Below the pieces are notes generated by a model. It did not search any database, was not told the DNA's origin, and saw only the letters and a list, made by a program, of their open reading frames with translations. This document shows, in pieces, positions 1 through 6,841 of a stretch of 33,256 nucleotides of DNA; the stretch's first letter is position 1, and each line of letters starts with the position of its first letter. This DNA is from JBAWYM01 sp037143575 (GTDB taxonomy: Bacteria > Patescibacteriota > Gracilibacteria > Peribacterales > Peribacteraceae), in contig JBAWYM010000014.1 of NCBI GenBank assembly GCA_037143575.1, positions 1 through 33,256 of the forward strand, read 5' to 3'. A program made the translations under genes and the position numbers.

Positions 1-83
1 TATCTACGGATTGAGAAAAGAAAATCACTTTTCCCATCCAATAATCATATGATCCCTAATGATTGCGATATTGTGTCTTTTCC

Positions 84-112
84 TTGCAATCCCTCTCCTC
101 CATCATTACTCT
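84..112 (+). promoter_or_regulatory. Putative promoter of the bL33-like gene
   Basis: A TTGCAA -35 element (84-89) is followed after 17 bp by a TACTCT -10 element (107-112). Transcription would begin near 119, only about three bases before the ATG at 122. This favours that ATG over the upstream in-frame ATG at 59, which would lie before the promoter. Confidence 0.4.
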
Positions 113-121
113 GCCCCAGTC

Positions 122-316
122 ATGCCACGCGGTAAGCGCACAGTCTTCGGCGGATTCTGCCCGGAATCGGGGAATCGCATTGCAACTCTCCGCTTTCACA
201 AGCAGGACAAGATGGGCAAGGCGTGGAAGGATCATGCGGGAAAGCTCACCAAGTACTGTTCTGTGTGTAAAAAGTCGGTGAAGCCAAAATTCAAAGAAGA
301 GCGACATTCGAAATAG
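122..316 (+). CDS. Small bL33-like zinc-ribbon protein
   Basis: A 64-residue, Lys/Arg-rich protein beginning MPRGKR. It resembles the bacterial ribosomal protein bL33 group in size, basic charge and its tail: a LTKYCSVCKK segment matches the L-x-KYC-x-x-C-x-K end of bL33, where CxxC forms half of a zinc knuckle. The first half-knuckle is degenerate, with only one Cys (CPES) instead of CxxC, so zinc binding may be lost or altered. If it is bL33 it belongs near the ribosomal E site. The in-frame ATG at 59 would add a hydrophobic leader but lies upstream of the likely promoter. A bL28-like assignment was considered because of the CPESGN segment and cannot be excluded. The gene stands alone, with Nudix downstream on the same strand. 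Confidence 0.45.
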   Translation: MPRGKRTVFGGFCPESGNRIATLRFHKQDKMGKAWKDHAGKLTKYCSVCKKSVKPKFKEERHSK

Positions 317-441
317 TAAGGCCTTTGGCGTGGATTATGGGTTTGAGAGGTTTGGAAGATGTTCGAAAGGCCTGAAAGGTTTTTTTTGATATCCGCTCAC
401 TGACTGTATTCAGCTCTATTACTTCTCGTAGCTCATTCCGA

Positions 442-447
442 TACACT
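442..447 (+). promoter_or_regulatory. -10 element placing the Nudix transcript start at its ATG
   Basis: TACACT lies exactly 6 bp before the ATG at 454, so transcription starting 7 bases after the hexamer would give a leaderless mRNA. No convincing -35 box is visible. The call rests on the same geometry recurring at several genes in the window. Confidence 0.35.
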
Positions 448-453
448 TCGAGC

Positions 454-915
454 ATGTCCGAGATCTACCGCAACTGCGCTTCCATCGTTGTCTTCCGTCC
501 GGCGCAGGGGGGTAGGGATTTCGAGGTTTTGCTTTTGAAGAAGCCGCGCAAGCGCGATAGCTGGCAGCTGCCCCAGGGCGGAGTGGAGGAGGACGAGACC
601 ACCAAGGAAGCTGCGGTGCGTGAGCTCTCGGAAGAGGCGGGCTTGGAGGTGGAATGCATCGGCGAGAGCGCCACGATTTTTCAATATGAATTCCCCAAAT
701 CCTTTCGTCGCTTCCGTCCAGATAATGTTCGCGGGCAGCGCATCGGCTTCATCTTCGGCAAGACCACGCGGGATGTTGTGGTCACCGTCGATCAGAAGGA
801 GATCACCGAGTACCAGTGGGTCCGTCCTGTGGGTCTTTCCCGCTTCATCCGTAGGGAGGAATATCTGAATGTCATCCGGTTGCTCATCAGGGAGGGGGAG
901 AAGCTATTGTCATAG
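454..915 (+). CDS. Nudix hydrolase, RppH-like
   Basis: A 153-residue Nudix protein. A perfect Nudix box runs from G42 to L64 (G-x5-E-x7-REL-x-EE-x-G-L), giving the Mg-binding glutamates E57, E60 and E61. The preceding SWQLPQGG is typical of the RppH/Ap4A-hydrolase branch, as are the later VRGQRIGFIF and EITEYQWV segments. RppH-type enzymes convert 5'-triphosphate RNA to monophosphate and so trigger decay, or cleave diadenosine polyphosphates; the sequence alone does not separate these. Length is normal for the family. If transcripts here are leaderless, an RNA 5'-end pyrophosphohydrolase acting on them would be notable. There is no Shine-Dalgarno sequence. recF follows about 100 bp downstream, across a hairpin repeat. 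Confidence 0.85.
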   Translation: MSEIYRNCASIVVFRPAQGGRDFEVLLLKKPRKRDSWQLPQGGVEEDETTKEAAVRELSEEAGLEVECIGESATIFQYEFPKSFRRFRPDNVRGQRIGFIFGKTTRDVVVTVDQKEITEYQWVRPVGLSRFIRREEYLNVIRLLIREGEKLLS

Positions 916-950
916 TGTGCCGCGTCGAAGCATCGCACTTTGGCATGGAG

Positions 951-990
951 CAATTTGTCGCAGTTCGACACTGCTCACTGTGACAAATTG
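951..990 (+). repeat. Hairpin repeat (constant core, AATTT-type stem)
   Basis: A 40-bp near-palindrome. Read on the minus strand it is AATTT-GTC-A-CAG, the core TGAGCAGTGTCGAA, then CTG-C-GAC-AAATT. The only mismatch in the stem sits immediately inside the GTC/GAC frame. It shares core and frame with copies at 12170, 13374, 19716 and 19840, and lies directly upstream of recF. Confidence 0.8.
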
Positions 991-1011
991 GCATAGTATC
1001 TGCCATGTCTA

Positions 1012-2133
1012 ATGCGCCTCACCCGCCTTTCGCTCACCCAATGGCGTTCCTACAAGGATCTCGATCTTCCATTCGGAGAAGGTGATGTCCATCTCCTGCT
1101 CGGGCCCAATGGTTCCGGCAAGACGAATGTCCTGGAGGCGGTTTCTCTCCTGTCCTCTGCTCATTCCTTTCTCTCTGTCACCGAATACGATCTGATGCAC
1201 TGGGGAACGGAGTACTACCGCATTCTTGGCGAGGCGCAATTGGATGCTGGAATGGCAAAGACTTTGGAGGTGGTGAGTCAGGAGTTGCCGCGCAAGGCAC
1301 GCGTATTCTTCCTCGATGATGTGCGCATTCCTCAGCAGCGCTTCGTAGGAGCTCTGCCTGCCGTCACATTCCTTCCGCAAGATCTGGAACTCTTCGTTGG
1401 CTCTCCTGCGCGTCGCAGAGATGTTCTTAATGATCTCCTTGTACAGGTTTCTCCGGCATTTGCTGTTTCCCTTACGACCTATCAAAAGGTGCTCAGGCAG
1501 CGCAATACGCTTCTTCGAAAGATTGTCGATGGACTCGGCAGACCTCAGGATCTTCAGGTCTGGGACGAAGCGCTCGCGTGTGAGGGGGCAGTGATCACCC
1601 TGCGCCATCTCGAAATATTGCAGATGCTCCAGTGCACGCTCGGAGAGGAACTGCAGGCACTTGGGGAATCCTGGAATGATGCAGTGCTGTGTTATGAACG
1701 GAAGGGTGAGGAACTGACGCAGGCTGGAATTGAGCAGGAACTTCTGGGGTTATTGTTGCATTATCGTGAGCGTGATCTTCTCCTGTGTCAGACCACCGTC
1801 GGCCCGCACCGTCATGACTGGCGAATGGATATCGATGGGCGCTCTCTGCCCACCTTCGCTTCCCGCGGACAGCAGCGGACAGCGGTTCTTGCACTATTAT
1901 TTCTGCAGGTGTCGTACATTGATCTGCAGAGAGGGGAAAAGCCGATTATTCTTCTGGATGATGTCTTTTCTGAGCTCGATGAAGAGCATCAGGAACGGTT
2001 ACTGGATTCCTTGAGCGGACATCAGGTGCTGTTGACGGCGACGCATTTGCCGAGGAGGGTGCCGAGGGGGGCGGAGGTGTATGAAGTGTCGATGGGGAAA
2101 GTGAACGGGAATACATTGGCGATTGGCGATTAG
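1012..2133 (+). CDS. recF: DNA replication and repair protein RecF
   Basis: A 373-residue SMC-like ATPase. RecF binds gapped DNA and, with RecO and RecR, helps load RecA onto SSB-covered single strands. The N-terminus (MRLTRLSLTQWRSYKDLDL) is typical. Walker A is GPNGSGKT at residues 31-38. Near the C-terminus a signature-like FASRGQQRTAVLALLF is followed by the Walker B and D-loop region ILLDDVFSELDEEHQ. Length is normal. The ATG at 1012 gives the conserved N-terminus; an ATG at 1005 is out of frame. No recO, recR, dnaN or gyrB neighbour is present in the window, so the ancestral dnaA-dnaN-recF cluster is broken up here: dnaA lies 27 kb away. Confidence 0.95.
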   Translation: MRLTRLSLTQWRSYKDLDLPFGEGDVHLLLGPNGSGKTNVLEAVSLLSSAHSFLSVTEYDLMHWGTEYYRILGEAQLDAGMAKTLEVVSQELPRKARVFFLDDVRIPQQRFVGALPAVTFLPQDLELFVGSPARRRDVLNDLLVQVSPAFAVSLTTYQKVLRQRNTLLRKIVDGLGRPQDLQVWDEALACEGAVITLRHLEILQMLQCTLGEELQALGESWNDAVLCYERKGEELTQAGIEQELLGLLLHYRERDLLLCQTTVGPHRHDWRMDIDGRSLPTFASRGQQRTAVLALLFLQVSYIDLQRGEKPIILLDDVFSELDEEHQERLLDSLSGHQVLLTATHLPRRVPRGAEVYEVSMGKVNGNTLAIGD

Positions 2134-2155
2134 GCGATTGGCGATTTGTTGGTTT
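2114..2155. repeat. Short GCGATT tandem-like repeats
   Basis: Several direct copies of TTGGCGATT or AGGCGATT overlap the end and 3' flank of recF. The same word builds the composite intergenic elements at 8890, 9601, 16740 and 27716. The first copies are translated as the last residues of RecF, suggesting repeat sequence reached the stop codon. Confidence 0.5.
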
Positions 2156-2190
2156 GGCCTGAATTTCTGATTCAGAATCATCCCGCCTGT

Positions 2191-2217
2191 AGTGAGCATG
2201 TCGAACCATCCTCGGGT
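2191..2217 (+). repeat. Hairpin-repeat relic, left copy flanking the B3/B4 gene
   Basis: A 27-bp segment AGTGAGC-A-TGTCGAACCATCC followed by TCGGGT. The same 27 bp occurs inverted at 3025-3051 with three differences, on the other side of the B3/B4 gene. It keeps the TGAGC...GTCGAACCAT core of the hairpin family but lacks the left stem arm. Confidence 0.6.
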
Positions 2218-2248
2218 ACTGGCAACACCATGAACAAACTTTAACGAA

Positions 2249-2953
2249 TCATCGAATCAGGCAGGATGCATGCTCCTTCGTCAGCACCTCAATCCTCGTT
2301 TCCGCTTTGCAGTACTTCCGGATCAGCTCCGCCAATGCGTTTAATGCAGTATTCAATGCTTCACCGGTGAATGGCGGGAATCCTTCGATGACCACGACGG
2401 CGTTCTTCGTCTGCTCCGTGATCTTCGTCCGGTCCCCTTCGCGCCAGTTCAATCTTCGGCAGATGATGCCTTCGCTGTCGCGGTAGACCAGTTCTCCGGG
2501 AATCGGTGCATCATTCTTCGTTTCTCCCAATGGCGTGAAGGGCTCGTTGCCGATTGCCTTGGTGAGCTCCAGATCTCCGATGCAGCGGTCGGTGTCCTCC
2601 GCTCCCACACAGACGATGGAACGCAGGGAAATGATGTTGTAGAGATCGACGAGCGGGTTGATTTCCGGAAGAGACGATCCCTTCAGGATGCGTTTGATAA
2701 GCGCCTGTATGGAGGGCGGATACTTATTGGGATTGCTGCCGAAGGAGCGGTGGATCTCCTGCATGGCAGCGAGATGCGGATGCTCTTTGAAGGTTTCGGG
2801 ATTGAGGTGGTTGCGGACTCCCTGTTCCGCCATGCGCAGGAGTGTGGTGATTTCCGTTTGAGGAATGGCATTGTCCATATTCGAGACAACGATGACGCCG
2901 AGGGAAATGGCCGGAAATTGTTCGAGGACAGCGGGGGAGATGCGGAAGTCCAT
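2249..2953 (-). CDS. B3/B4 tRNA-binding-domain protein
   Basis: A 234-residue protein with a stand-alone B3/B4 domain, the fold found in the beta subunit of phenylalanyl-tRNA synthetase, where it forms the editing region. The segment NKYPPSIQALIKRIL followed by LPEINPLVDLYN and ISLRSIVCVGAEDTD matches this domain (about residues 75-125). It continues with the usual LGELVYRDSEGIICRRLNWREGDRT-like part and ends in a small helical tail. Stand-alone B3/B4 proteins are widespread, and a role in clearing mischarged tRNA or free aminoacyl groups is proposed but not established. No synthetase catalytic domain is attached. The gene is bracketed by inverted copies of the intergenic repeat and faces ruvC's direction (both minus). 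Upstream spacing is 196 bp, so it probably has its own promoter. Confidence 0.75.
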   Translation of the reverse strand: MDFRISPAVLEQFPAISLGVIVVSNMDNAIPQTEITTLLRMAEQGVRNHLNPETFKEHPHLAAMQEIHRSFGSNPNKYPPSIQALIKRILKGSSLPEINPLVDLYNIISLRSIVCVGAEDTDRCIGDLELTKAIGNEPFTPLGETKNDAPIPGELVYRDSEGIICRRLNWREGDRTKITEQTKNAVVVIEGFPPFTGEALNTALNALAELIRKYCKAETRIEVLTKEHASCLIR

Positions 2954-3024
2954 GAGGTGAGTGGAGAAAGTGAAAATGAACGACTTAGCTTCGTCATATT
3001 ACCAGCATTTCCATCCGGCACCGC

Positions 3025-3051
3025 ACCTGAGGATGGTTTGACACGCTCACT
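3025..3051 (-). repeat. Hairpin-repeat relic, right (inverted) copy flanking the B3/B4 gene
   Basis: The reverse complement reads AGTGAGCGTGTCAAACCATC and continues CTCAGGT. It matches 24 of 27 bases of the copy at 2191-2217 in opposite orientation. The two copies enclose an 861-bp unit holding just one gene. Confidence 0.6.
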
Positions 3052-3149
3052 TCATGCAGGTGCTGCTGGGTCATGAGGCAATCTCTCGCCACCCAGAAGC
3101 ATCCCGTCCGCGGGTGCGGCGCATGATGACGGTCATCCTTTCACGATCG

Positions 3150-3656
3150 TTACGCCACTGCCACCGGCTGCAACGCCCCATACAGCGCCAGCGCCAGTGC
3201 ATCCGCCGCATCGTCGGGCTTGGGGATTTCTTGGAGCTTGAGGCGCATCACCAGCATGTCCTGGATTTGCTTCTTGTCTGCGCGACCGTCTCCAGTGATG
3301 CAGGATTTCAGGCTCAGGGGGTTCGGTTCCAGACAGGGAATGCCTGCTGATGCGAGGGTGAGGAGGATCACTCCGCGGGCCTGGGCTACCGCCATTGCGG
3401 TGCGAACGTTCTTGGAAAAGTAGAGGCGCTCCACCACCGCCAGTTCCGGGGAATATTCCTGGAGGTATTCCTTCAGATCATGGGCGATCTCTTCCAGGCG
3501 ATCAGAAGCTTCCAATCCCGCCGCTGTCTGAATGGTCAGCCAATCCAATGGCCGTATGTCGCCATTCTCATGCCGTTCGACAATGCCGAGGCCCACGGTG
3601 GCGAGACCGGGATCGATGCCGAGGATGCGCGACCATCCCTTTGGGCACTTCTGCAT
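3150..3656 (-). CDS. ruvC: Holliday junction resolvase RuvC
   Basis: A 168-residue endonuclease of the RNase H fold that cuts Holliday junctions symmetrically after RuvAB branch migration. The four acidic catalytic residues can be placed: D15 (ILGIDPGLATVG), E76 (AVVERLYF), and D149 with D152 (KPDDAADALALAL). The family segment SKNVRTAMAVAQARGV is present. The reading frame stays open upstream to 3794, but the start at 3656 (MQKCPKGWSRILGIDPG) puts the first motif at the usual distance and avoids overlap with the divergent gene at 3765 and its promoter. ruvA and ruvB are not in the window. Confidence 0.93.
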   Translation of the reverse strand: MQKCPKGWSRILGIDPGLATVGLGIVERHENGDIRPLDWLTIQTAAGLEASDRLEEIAHDLKEYLQEYSPELAVVERLYFSKNVRTAMAVAQARGVILLTLASAGIPCLEPNPLSLKSCITGDGRADKKQIQDMLVMRLKLQEIPKPDDAADALALALYGALQPVAVA

Positions 3657-3701
3657 GCCTTCAGAGTGCAAGGTTTTGGGATTTCCTGCAAGGGCTTGAG
3701 A

Positions 3702-3730
3702 TTGAACGAAAGGCGCTTTTCTGCTATCCT
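3702..3730 (+). promoter_or_regulatory. Putative promoter of the 3765 gene
   Basis: TTGAAC (3702-3707), 17 bp, then TATCCT (3725-3730). Transcription would start near 3737, leaving a leader of about 28 bases. It sits in the 108-bp gap between the divergent ruvC and 3765 genes. Confidence 0.5.
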
Positions 3731-3764
3731 GAGAGGAATACACACATTCTTCATCTTCTGATCT

Positions 3765-5318
3765 ATGTCCGAGAATGCTTCCCGTCATCGTCATCTCGTT
3801 GCGCTGCCGATCGTCATGGTTGTTACGCTCATTTCCCTGTTTGCGAATTACAAGCTACGGCAGGAGGCCTCCGTCGTTTCGATTCCCAGTGGGATCGAGG
3901 TTTCCGGCGACGGGACGGAGATTATTGCACAATATGGCGCAGAGTTTGATTCTCAGGCAATCATCCCTTCCCTGAGCAATGGCTCCGCAGTTTTTCAGAA
4001 TGACGGGGTATTGCGGGTGAAGACGTCAGCCGGCGATGTCCTCGGTGCTGCCGGTGCCGTGCATCTTTCCGTACAAGGATCTTCTCTCACGATCGTCGCG
4101 CTGACGACTCCGGTATTCTTTTCCGCGGAGCAGGGGAGTACGGCGCTCATCCCCGTCGGGTACCAGATAACGGTGAACGCGACTCTTCCTGACATTGATC
4201 GCGGATCAGCACAGTGGTTTCTGCAGAGAAAGCTCCTCGACATTCCACCGGTGTTCCTGCGTGAACAGATCCTCGCACTGAACCGTTTTCCGCATATCCA
4301 TGCCTTCCTGCCGCCTGTGAGATTCTCGGTTCCTTCTGCGGTCATGACCGATGCGCTTCTCCCGGATGCGGCGCTCCGTGCCCAAGACCGATTCCGTCAG
4401 GAGATCCTTGGGTTTCTCCGCGGGAAGATCGAAGCGGGTGATTTCTCCGGTGCACGGGTCATCCTCGATGATGCTCGTTTCCGCTTCTCTTTCGAAGATC
4501 CTCTCTCCAGCCCATCACTCCTCACTCTCGCCCAGGCACTTCCTGCGGGCGAAAGTGGTCTGCGACAAGCTTTGCTTGTCTATCTCCCGCATCAGGCCCA
4601 TCTCTGGCTCGTGGGCGCGCTGCACCCCAAGCTCCGTGAGGCCGTCTGGTCATTACCTGTACCGGATCTTGCGACCCAGGATCGCCTTGCCCTCGCCCTG
4701 GCCTTGCCCTTTGCCGATAACCGTCCTGATTCCTTTCCGTCCATCGTCTATCCCCAGTGGCGTGACGGTATAGCATCATTCGCATCTCCTTTCCCCGGGT
4801 TCCTCGCGACATTTGTGAAAACCGAGCTTCCTCTGGTGAGCCGCTACGCAGCACAGCAGTATCCGGAACGTGCAGGGACATTACTTGCGATGCTGCGCTC
4901 ACTGGTGGCCGAAGATGCTGTGCTTTCTCAGATATTCCAGGCGGACTTTCAAGCTGCCGAAGCTTCTCTCATCTCCAGTGCTGCCGCGCCGAAAGCACCT
5001 CCCGTCCACGCTGCCGCTGTGTCCTCAGAAACTTCCTCCAAGCCCGTCCGAACGCTCTCTCCTGAAGTACTGAAGGCACATGCCCGGGAGATGCTTACCG
5101 GAGCTCATGCGCTCTTTACGACCCTCACGACGATCGTTCCGTCCGAAGGGGACAGTGTCCATGTCTCCGGCATCGCCTTTGCGGGCAGCGATGGCGATCA
5201 CGAGTACACATTCGATCTCGATGTGGTGACCGGCCAGGTTTCCGGCATTGTGAAAGACGGGACGCAGATGCTCTATCCGCTGACGTTTGAGAAGTTTGGG
5301 GAGTGGGTTCGGAAGTGA
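3765..5318 (+). CDS. Membrane-anchored extracytoplasmic protein of unknown function
   Basis: A 517-residue protein that I do not recognise. A short basic N-terminus is followed by one hydrophobic helix at about residues 11-27 (LVALPIVMVVTLISLF), with the rest predicted outside the membrane. The section after the anchor (about 75-135) is beta-rich, with GVLRVKTSAGDVLGAAGAVHLSVQG, and looks FecR-like, though weakly. The middle (about 185-400) is helical and leucine-rich. An Ala/Pro/Ser-rich linker near 400-425 leads to a compact C-terminal domain of about 90 residues ending VTGQVSGIVKDGTQMLYPL, somewhat PepSY-like. There are no catalytic motifs or cysteines of note. A FecR-like part could suggest sensing or cell-surface polysaccharide binding; that is inference. 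It is a single gene between ruvC (divergent) and tRNA-Ile. Confidence 0.6.
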   Translation: MSENASRHRHLVALPIVMVVTLISLFANYKLRQEASVVSIPSGIEVSGDGTEIIAQYGAEFDSQAIIPSLSNGSAVFQNDGVLRVKTSAGDVLGAAGAVHLSVQGSSLTIVALTTPVFFSAEQGSTALIPVGYQITVNATLPDIDRGSAQWFLQRKLLDIPPVFLREQILALNRFPHIHAFLPPVRFSVPSAVMTDALLPDAALRAQDRFRQEILGFLRGKIEAGDFSGARVILDDARFRFSFEDPLSSPSLLTLAQALPAGESGLRQALLVYLPHQAHLWLVGALHPKLREAVWSLPVPDLATQDRLALALALPFADNRPDSFPSIVYPQWRDGIASFASPFPGFLATFVKTELPLVSRYAAQQYPERAGTLLAMLRSLVAEDAVLSQIFQADFQAAEASLISSAAAPKAPPVHAAAVSSETSSKPVRTLSPEVLKAHAREMLTGAHALFTTLTTIVPSEGDSVHVSGIAFAGSDGDHEYTFDLDVVTGQVSGIVKDGTQMLYPLTFEKFGEWVRK

Positions 5319-5409
5319 GGAGGAGTCTTACTAGGCAATTTTGCGCTGAGAATCCTCTTAAGCTCACTTGTTTCATAGTCTCAGCATTGGTAACCTCTTC
5401 GGGTCCGTC

Positions 5410-5423
5410 CGGGCGATTAGCTC
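5410..5423 (+). repeat. 14-bp copy of the tRNA-Ile 5' end
   Basis: CGGGCGATTAGCTC is identical to the start of tRNA-Ile (5510-5523) and lies exactly 100 bp upstream. Between the two is a segment of GCTTCGC/CTTCGCT words like those downstream of tRNA-Val. It may be a remnant of a deleted tRNA or an insertion footprint. Confidence 0.6.
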
Positions 5424-5510
5424 CCGACTTCGCTTCGCTACGCCGGGCAAGCAGCTTCCAGCTTCGCGCGGTCGTACCAGGTGAGTCGCAGGAATATCTT
5501 TCATATCATC

Positions 5511-5587
5511 GGGCGATTAGCTCAGCTGGTTAGAGCGCGACACTGATAATGTCGAGGTCGACAGTTCAAGTCTGTCATCGCCCACCA
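5511..5587 (+). tRNA. tRNA-Ile(GAU)
   Basis: A 77-nt cloverleaf with a 7-bp acceptor stem GGGCGAT/ATCGCCC, a D arm GCTC...GAGC, and an anticodon stem CGACA/TGTCG around loop CTGATAA, which gives anticodon GAT. The T arm is GACAG-TTCAAGT-CTGTC. Discriminator A and CCA are encoded. The GAU anticodon reads AUC and AUU. It is a lone gene, not in an rRNA operon; the gap downstream holds the promoter of the TraB-like gene. Confidence 0.95.
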
Positions 5588-5593
5588 TAGAAG

Positions 5594-5622
5594 TGTACAT
5601 AATATTAATAATATGTTATAAT
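5594..5622 (+). promoter_or_regulatory. Promoter of the TraB-like gene; decides its start codon
   Basis: TGTACA (5594-5599), 17 bp, then a perfect TATAAT (5617-5622). The TATAAT overlaps the first in-frame ATG (5621), so RNA would begin near 5629 and cannot include it. The next in-frame ATG, at 5684, is therefore the likely start. Confidence 0.6.
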
Positions 5623-5683
5623 GATTTACGTGGATTCACTACCTCACACACAACAAAATCCAGAAACGAAGCCAATCGAAGTG

Positions 5684-6841
5684 ATGGACCCAGCTTTGGA
5701 CAAACAGAAGAAGCTGGAATCACGGAGAAGTTTTCTTCGGAATGCGACAATCGGCGTCCTTGGGTTTGGTGCGGCTTCCTATGGCGACAGTGCTGTGGAA
5801 TCCAAGAACGGGAACGTCGAGACTGTCGAGGGTGAGCATGGGACTCATACTGTGCTTTTTAATCGTCATTATGTTCCCTTAGAAACCTCAGTACTTGATT
5901 CTGCTGATTATCTCGTTCTGGAAGGTTCGGATATTCGGTATAGAGACGGTGATACTGGCACCCAGAAAATCATAGAATTCTTGTCTTCGTATGAACCGTA
6001 TCGCGCTTTGATTCTTGAAGCTGCACGACAGAACAAGCCAGTGTATTTCGTCGATAGTTCCATTAATCTCGTGCTCGATGCTCTGACGGATTTTGCAGGA
6101 TTGACTACTCTTGGGACTGCGGAAACTGGCTTGGGATTACTTGCTGCCGAAATTGCTCACAATCCCAAGAAGTATACTGAGACTCGTGTAGCAAAAATGA
6201 TTTCCAGACAATTATCTCCTCCAGAAGGAAAGCCGGATGGCATGATGGGAATGGCACGAAGAGGAATGCTTCGAGCTGGTCTTGCTGGTCTTGCTGCTTA
6301 TCTCGTGACGCCTGCCTTGCACTATGCCTCAGTTTTGAATAGAGCTGTTTGGGGCAAGCATGACGATAAGGAAGCACTATCGACTATTGTTGGTCACAAG
6401 CTTCAATCGTTCAACGCAGTAGTCCATCCAGAGTTTACAACAGTCACCTTTGAAGGTCGGAATGCAATTATCGCTCAGAAAGCAGAAACATTAGCTTCGT
6501 TGATCTCATCGAATCTTGGACGGAAGGCTCGCAGTTGTATCGTGATCGGTGGAGGGCATAAGGGTATCGTCGATGAATTACAGAAATCTGAAAATAAACG
6601 GTTACAGCGTATTGCCGGAATTCTCGATACTCGAATGGAAGGGGAGAAATATATTCTGCGCATGGATCCTACATTGGTGCCGGGTGACGATCAGCAATTT
6701 ACGAGTTCATTCACTCTTTCGACTGATCTGGGCTTCGAGCAATATGCTTACGAGCACCACAAATATGCAGTGGTGAATGCATCCGCTGGATACGAAGGAA
6801 GAATGCCACTTTCACCTGAGCAGCCAGAGAAGCTGAGGTGA
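5684..6841 (+). CDS. Tat-exported TraB/PrgY-like protein
   Basis: A 385-residue protein with a twin-arginine export signal: SRRSFLRN (R14-R15) then a hydrophobic stretch ATIGVLGFGAAS, placed correctly only if the start is 5684. The later pattern resembles the TraB/GumN/TIKI superfamily: an early VLFNRHYVPLE segment, a polypeptide recording ALILEAARQNKPVYFVDSS, then RNAIIAQKAETLASLIS and the near-diagnostic SCIVIGGGHKGIVDEL. TraB-like proteins include putative metalloproteases and pheromone shutdown proteins; function here is inferred. Oddly, an internal ARRGMLRAGLAGLAAYL (about residues 191-207) is itself Tat-like and may be a membrane helix. The coding sequence looks AT-richer than its neighbours, hinting at a different origin. 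Its stop is immediately followed by the stop end of prs, so the two genes converge with no gap. Confidence 0.6.
   Translation: MDPALDKQKKLESRRSFLRNATIGVLGFGAASYGDSAVESKNGNVETVEGEHGTHTVLFNRHYVPLETSVLDSADYLVLEGSDIRYRDGDTGTQKIIEFLSSYEPYRALILEAARQNKPVYFVDSSINLVLDALTDFAGLTTLGTAETGLGLLAAEIAHNPKKYTETRVAKMISRQLSPPEGKPDGMMGMARRGMLRAGLAGLAAYLVTPALHYASVLNRAVWGKHDDKEALSTIVGHKLQSFNAVVHPEFTTVTFEGRNAIIAQKAETLASLISSNLGRKARSCIVIGGGHKGIVDELQKSENKRLQRIAGILDTRMEGEKYILRMDPTLVPGDDQQFTSSFTLSTDLGFEQYAYEHHKYAVVNASAGYEGRMPLSPEQPEKLR

Noticed and set aside
3657..3794. N-terminal extension of RuvC
   Set aside because: It would overlap the divergent gene and its promoter, and the extra 46 residues have no counterpart in the family.
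5594..5683. First in-frame ATG (5621) as start of the TraB-like gene
   Set aside because: It overlaps the TATAAT box, so it would not be transcribed; the next ATG also positions the Tat signal correctly.
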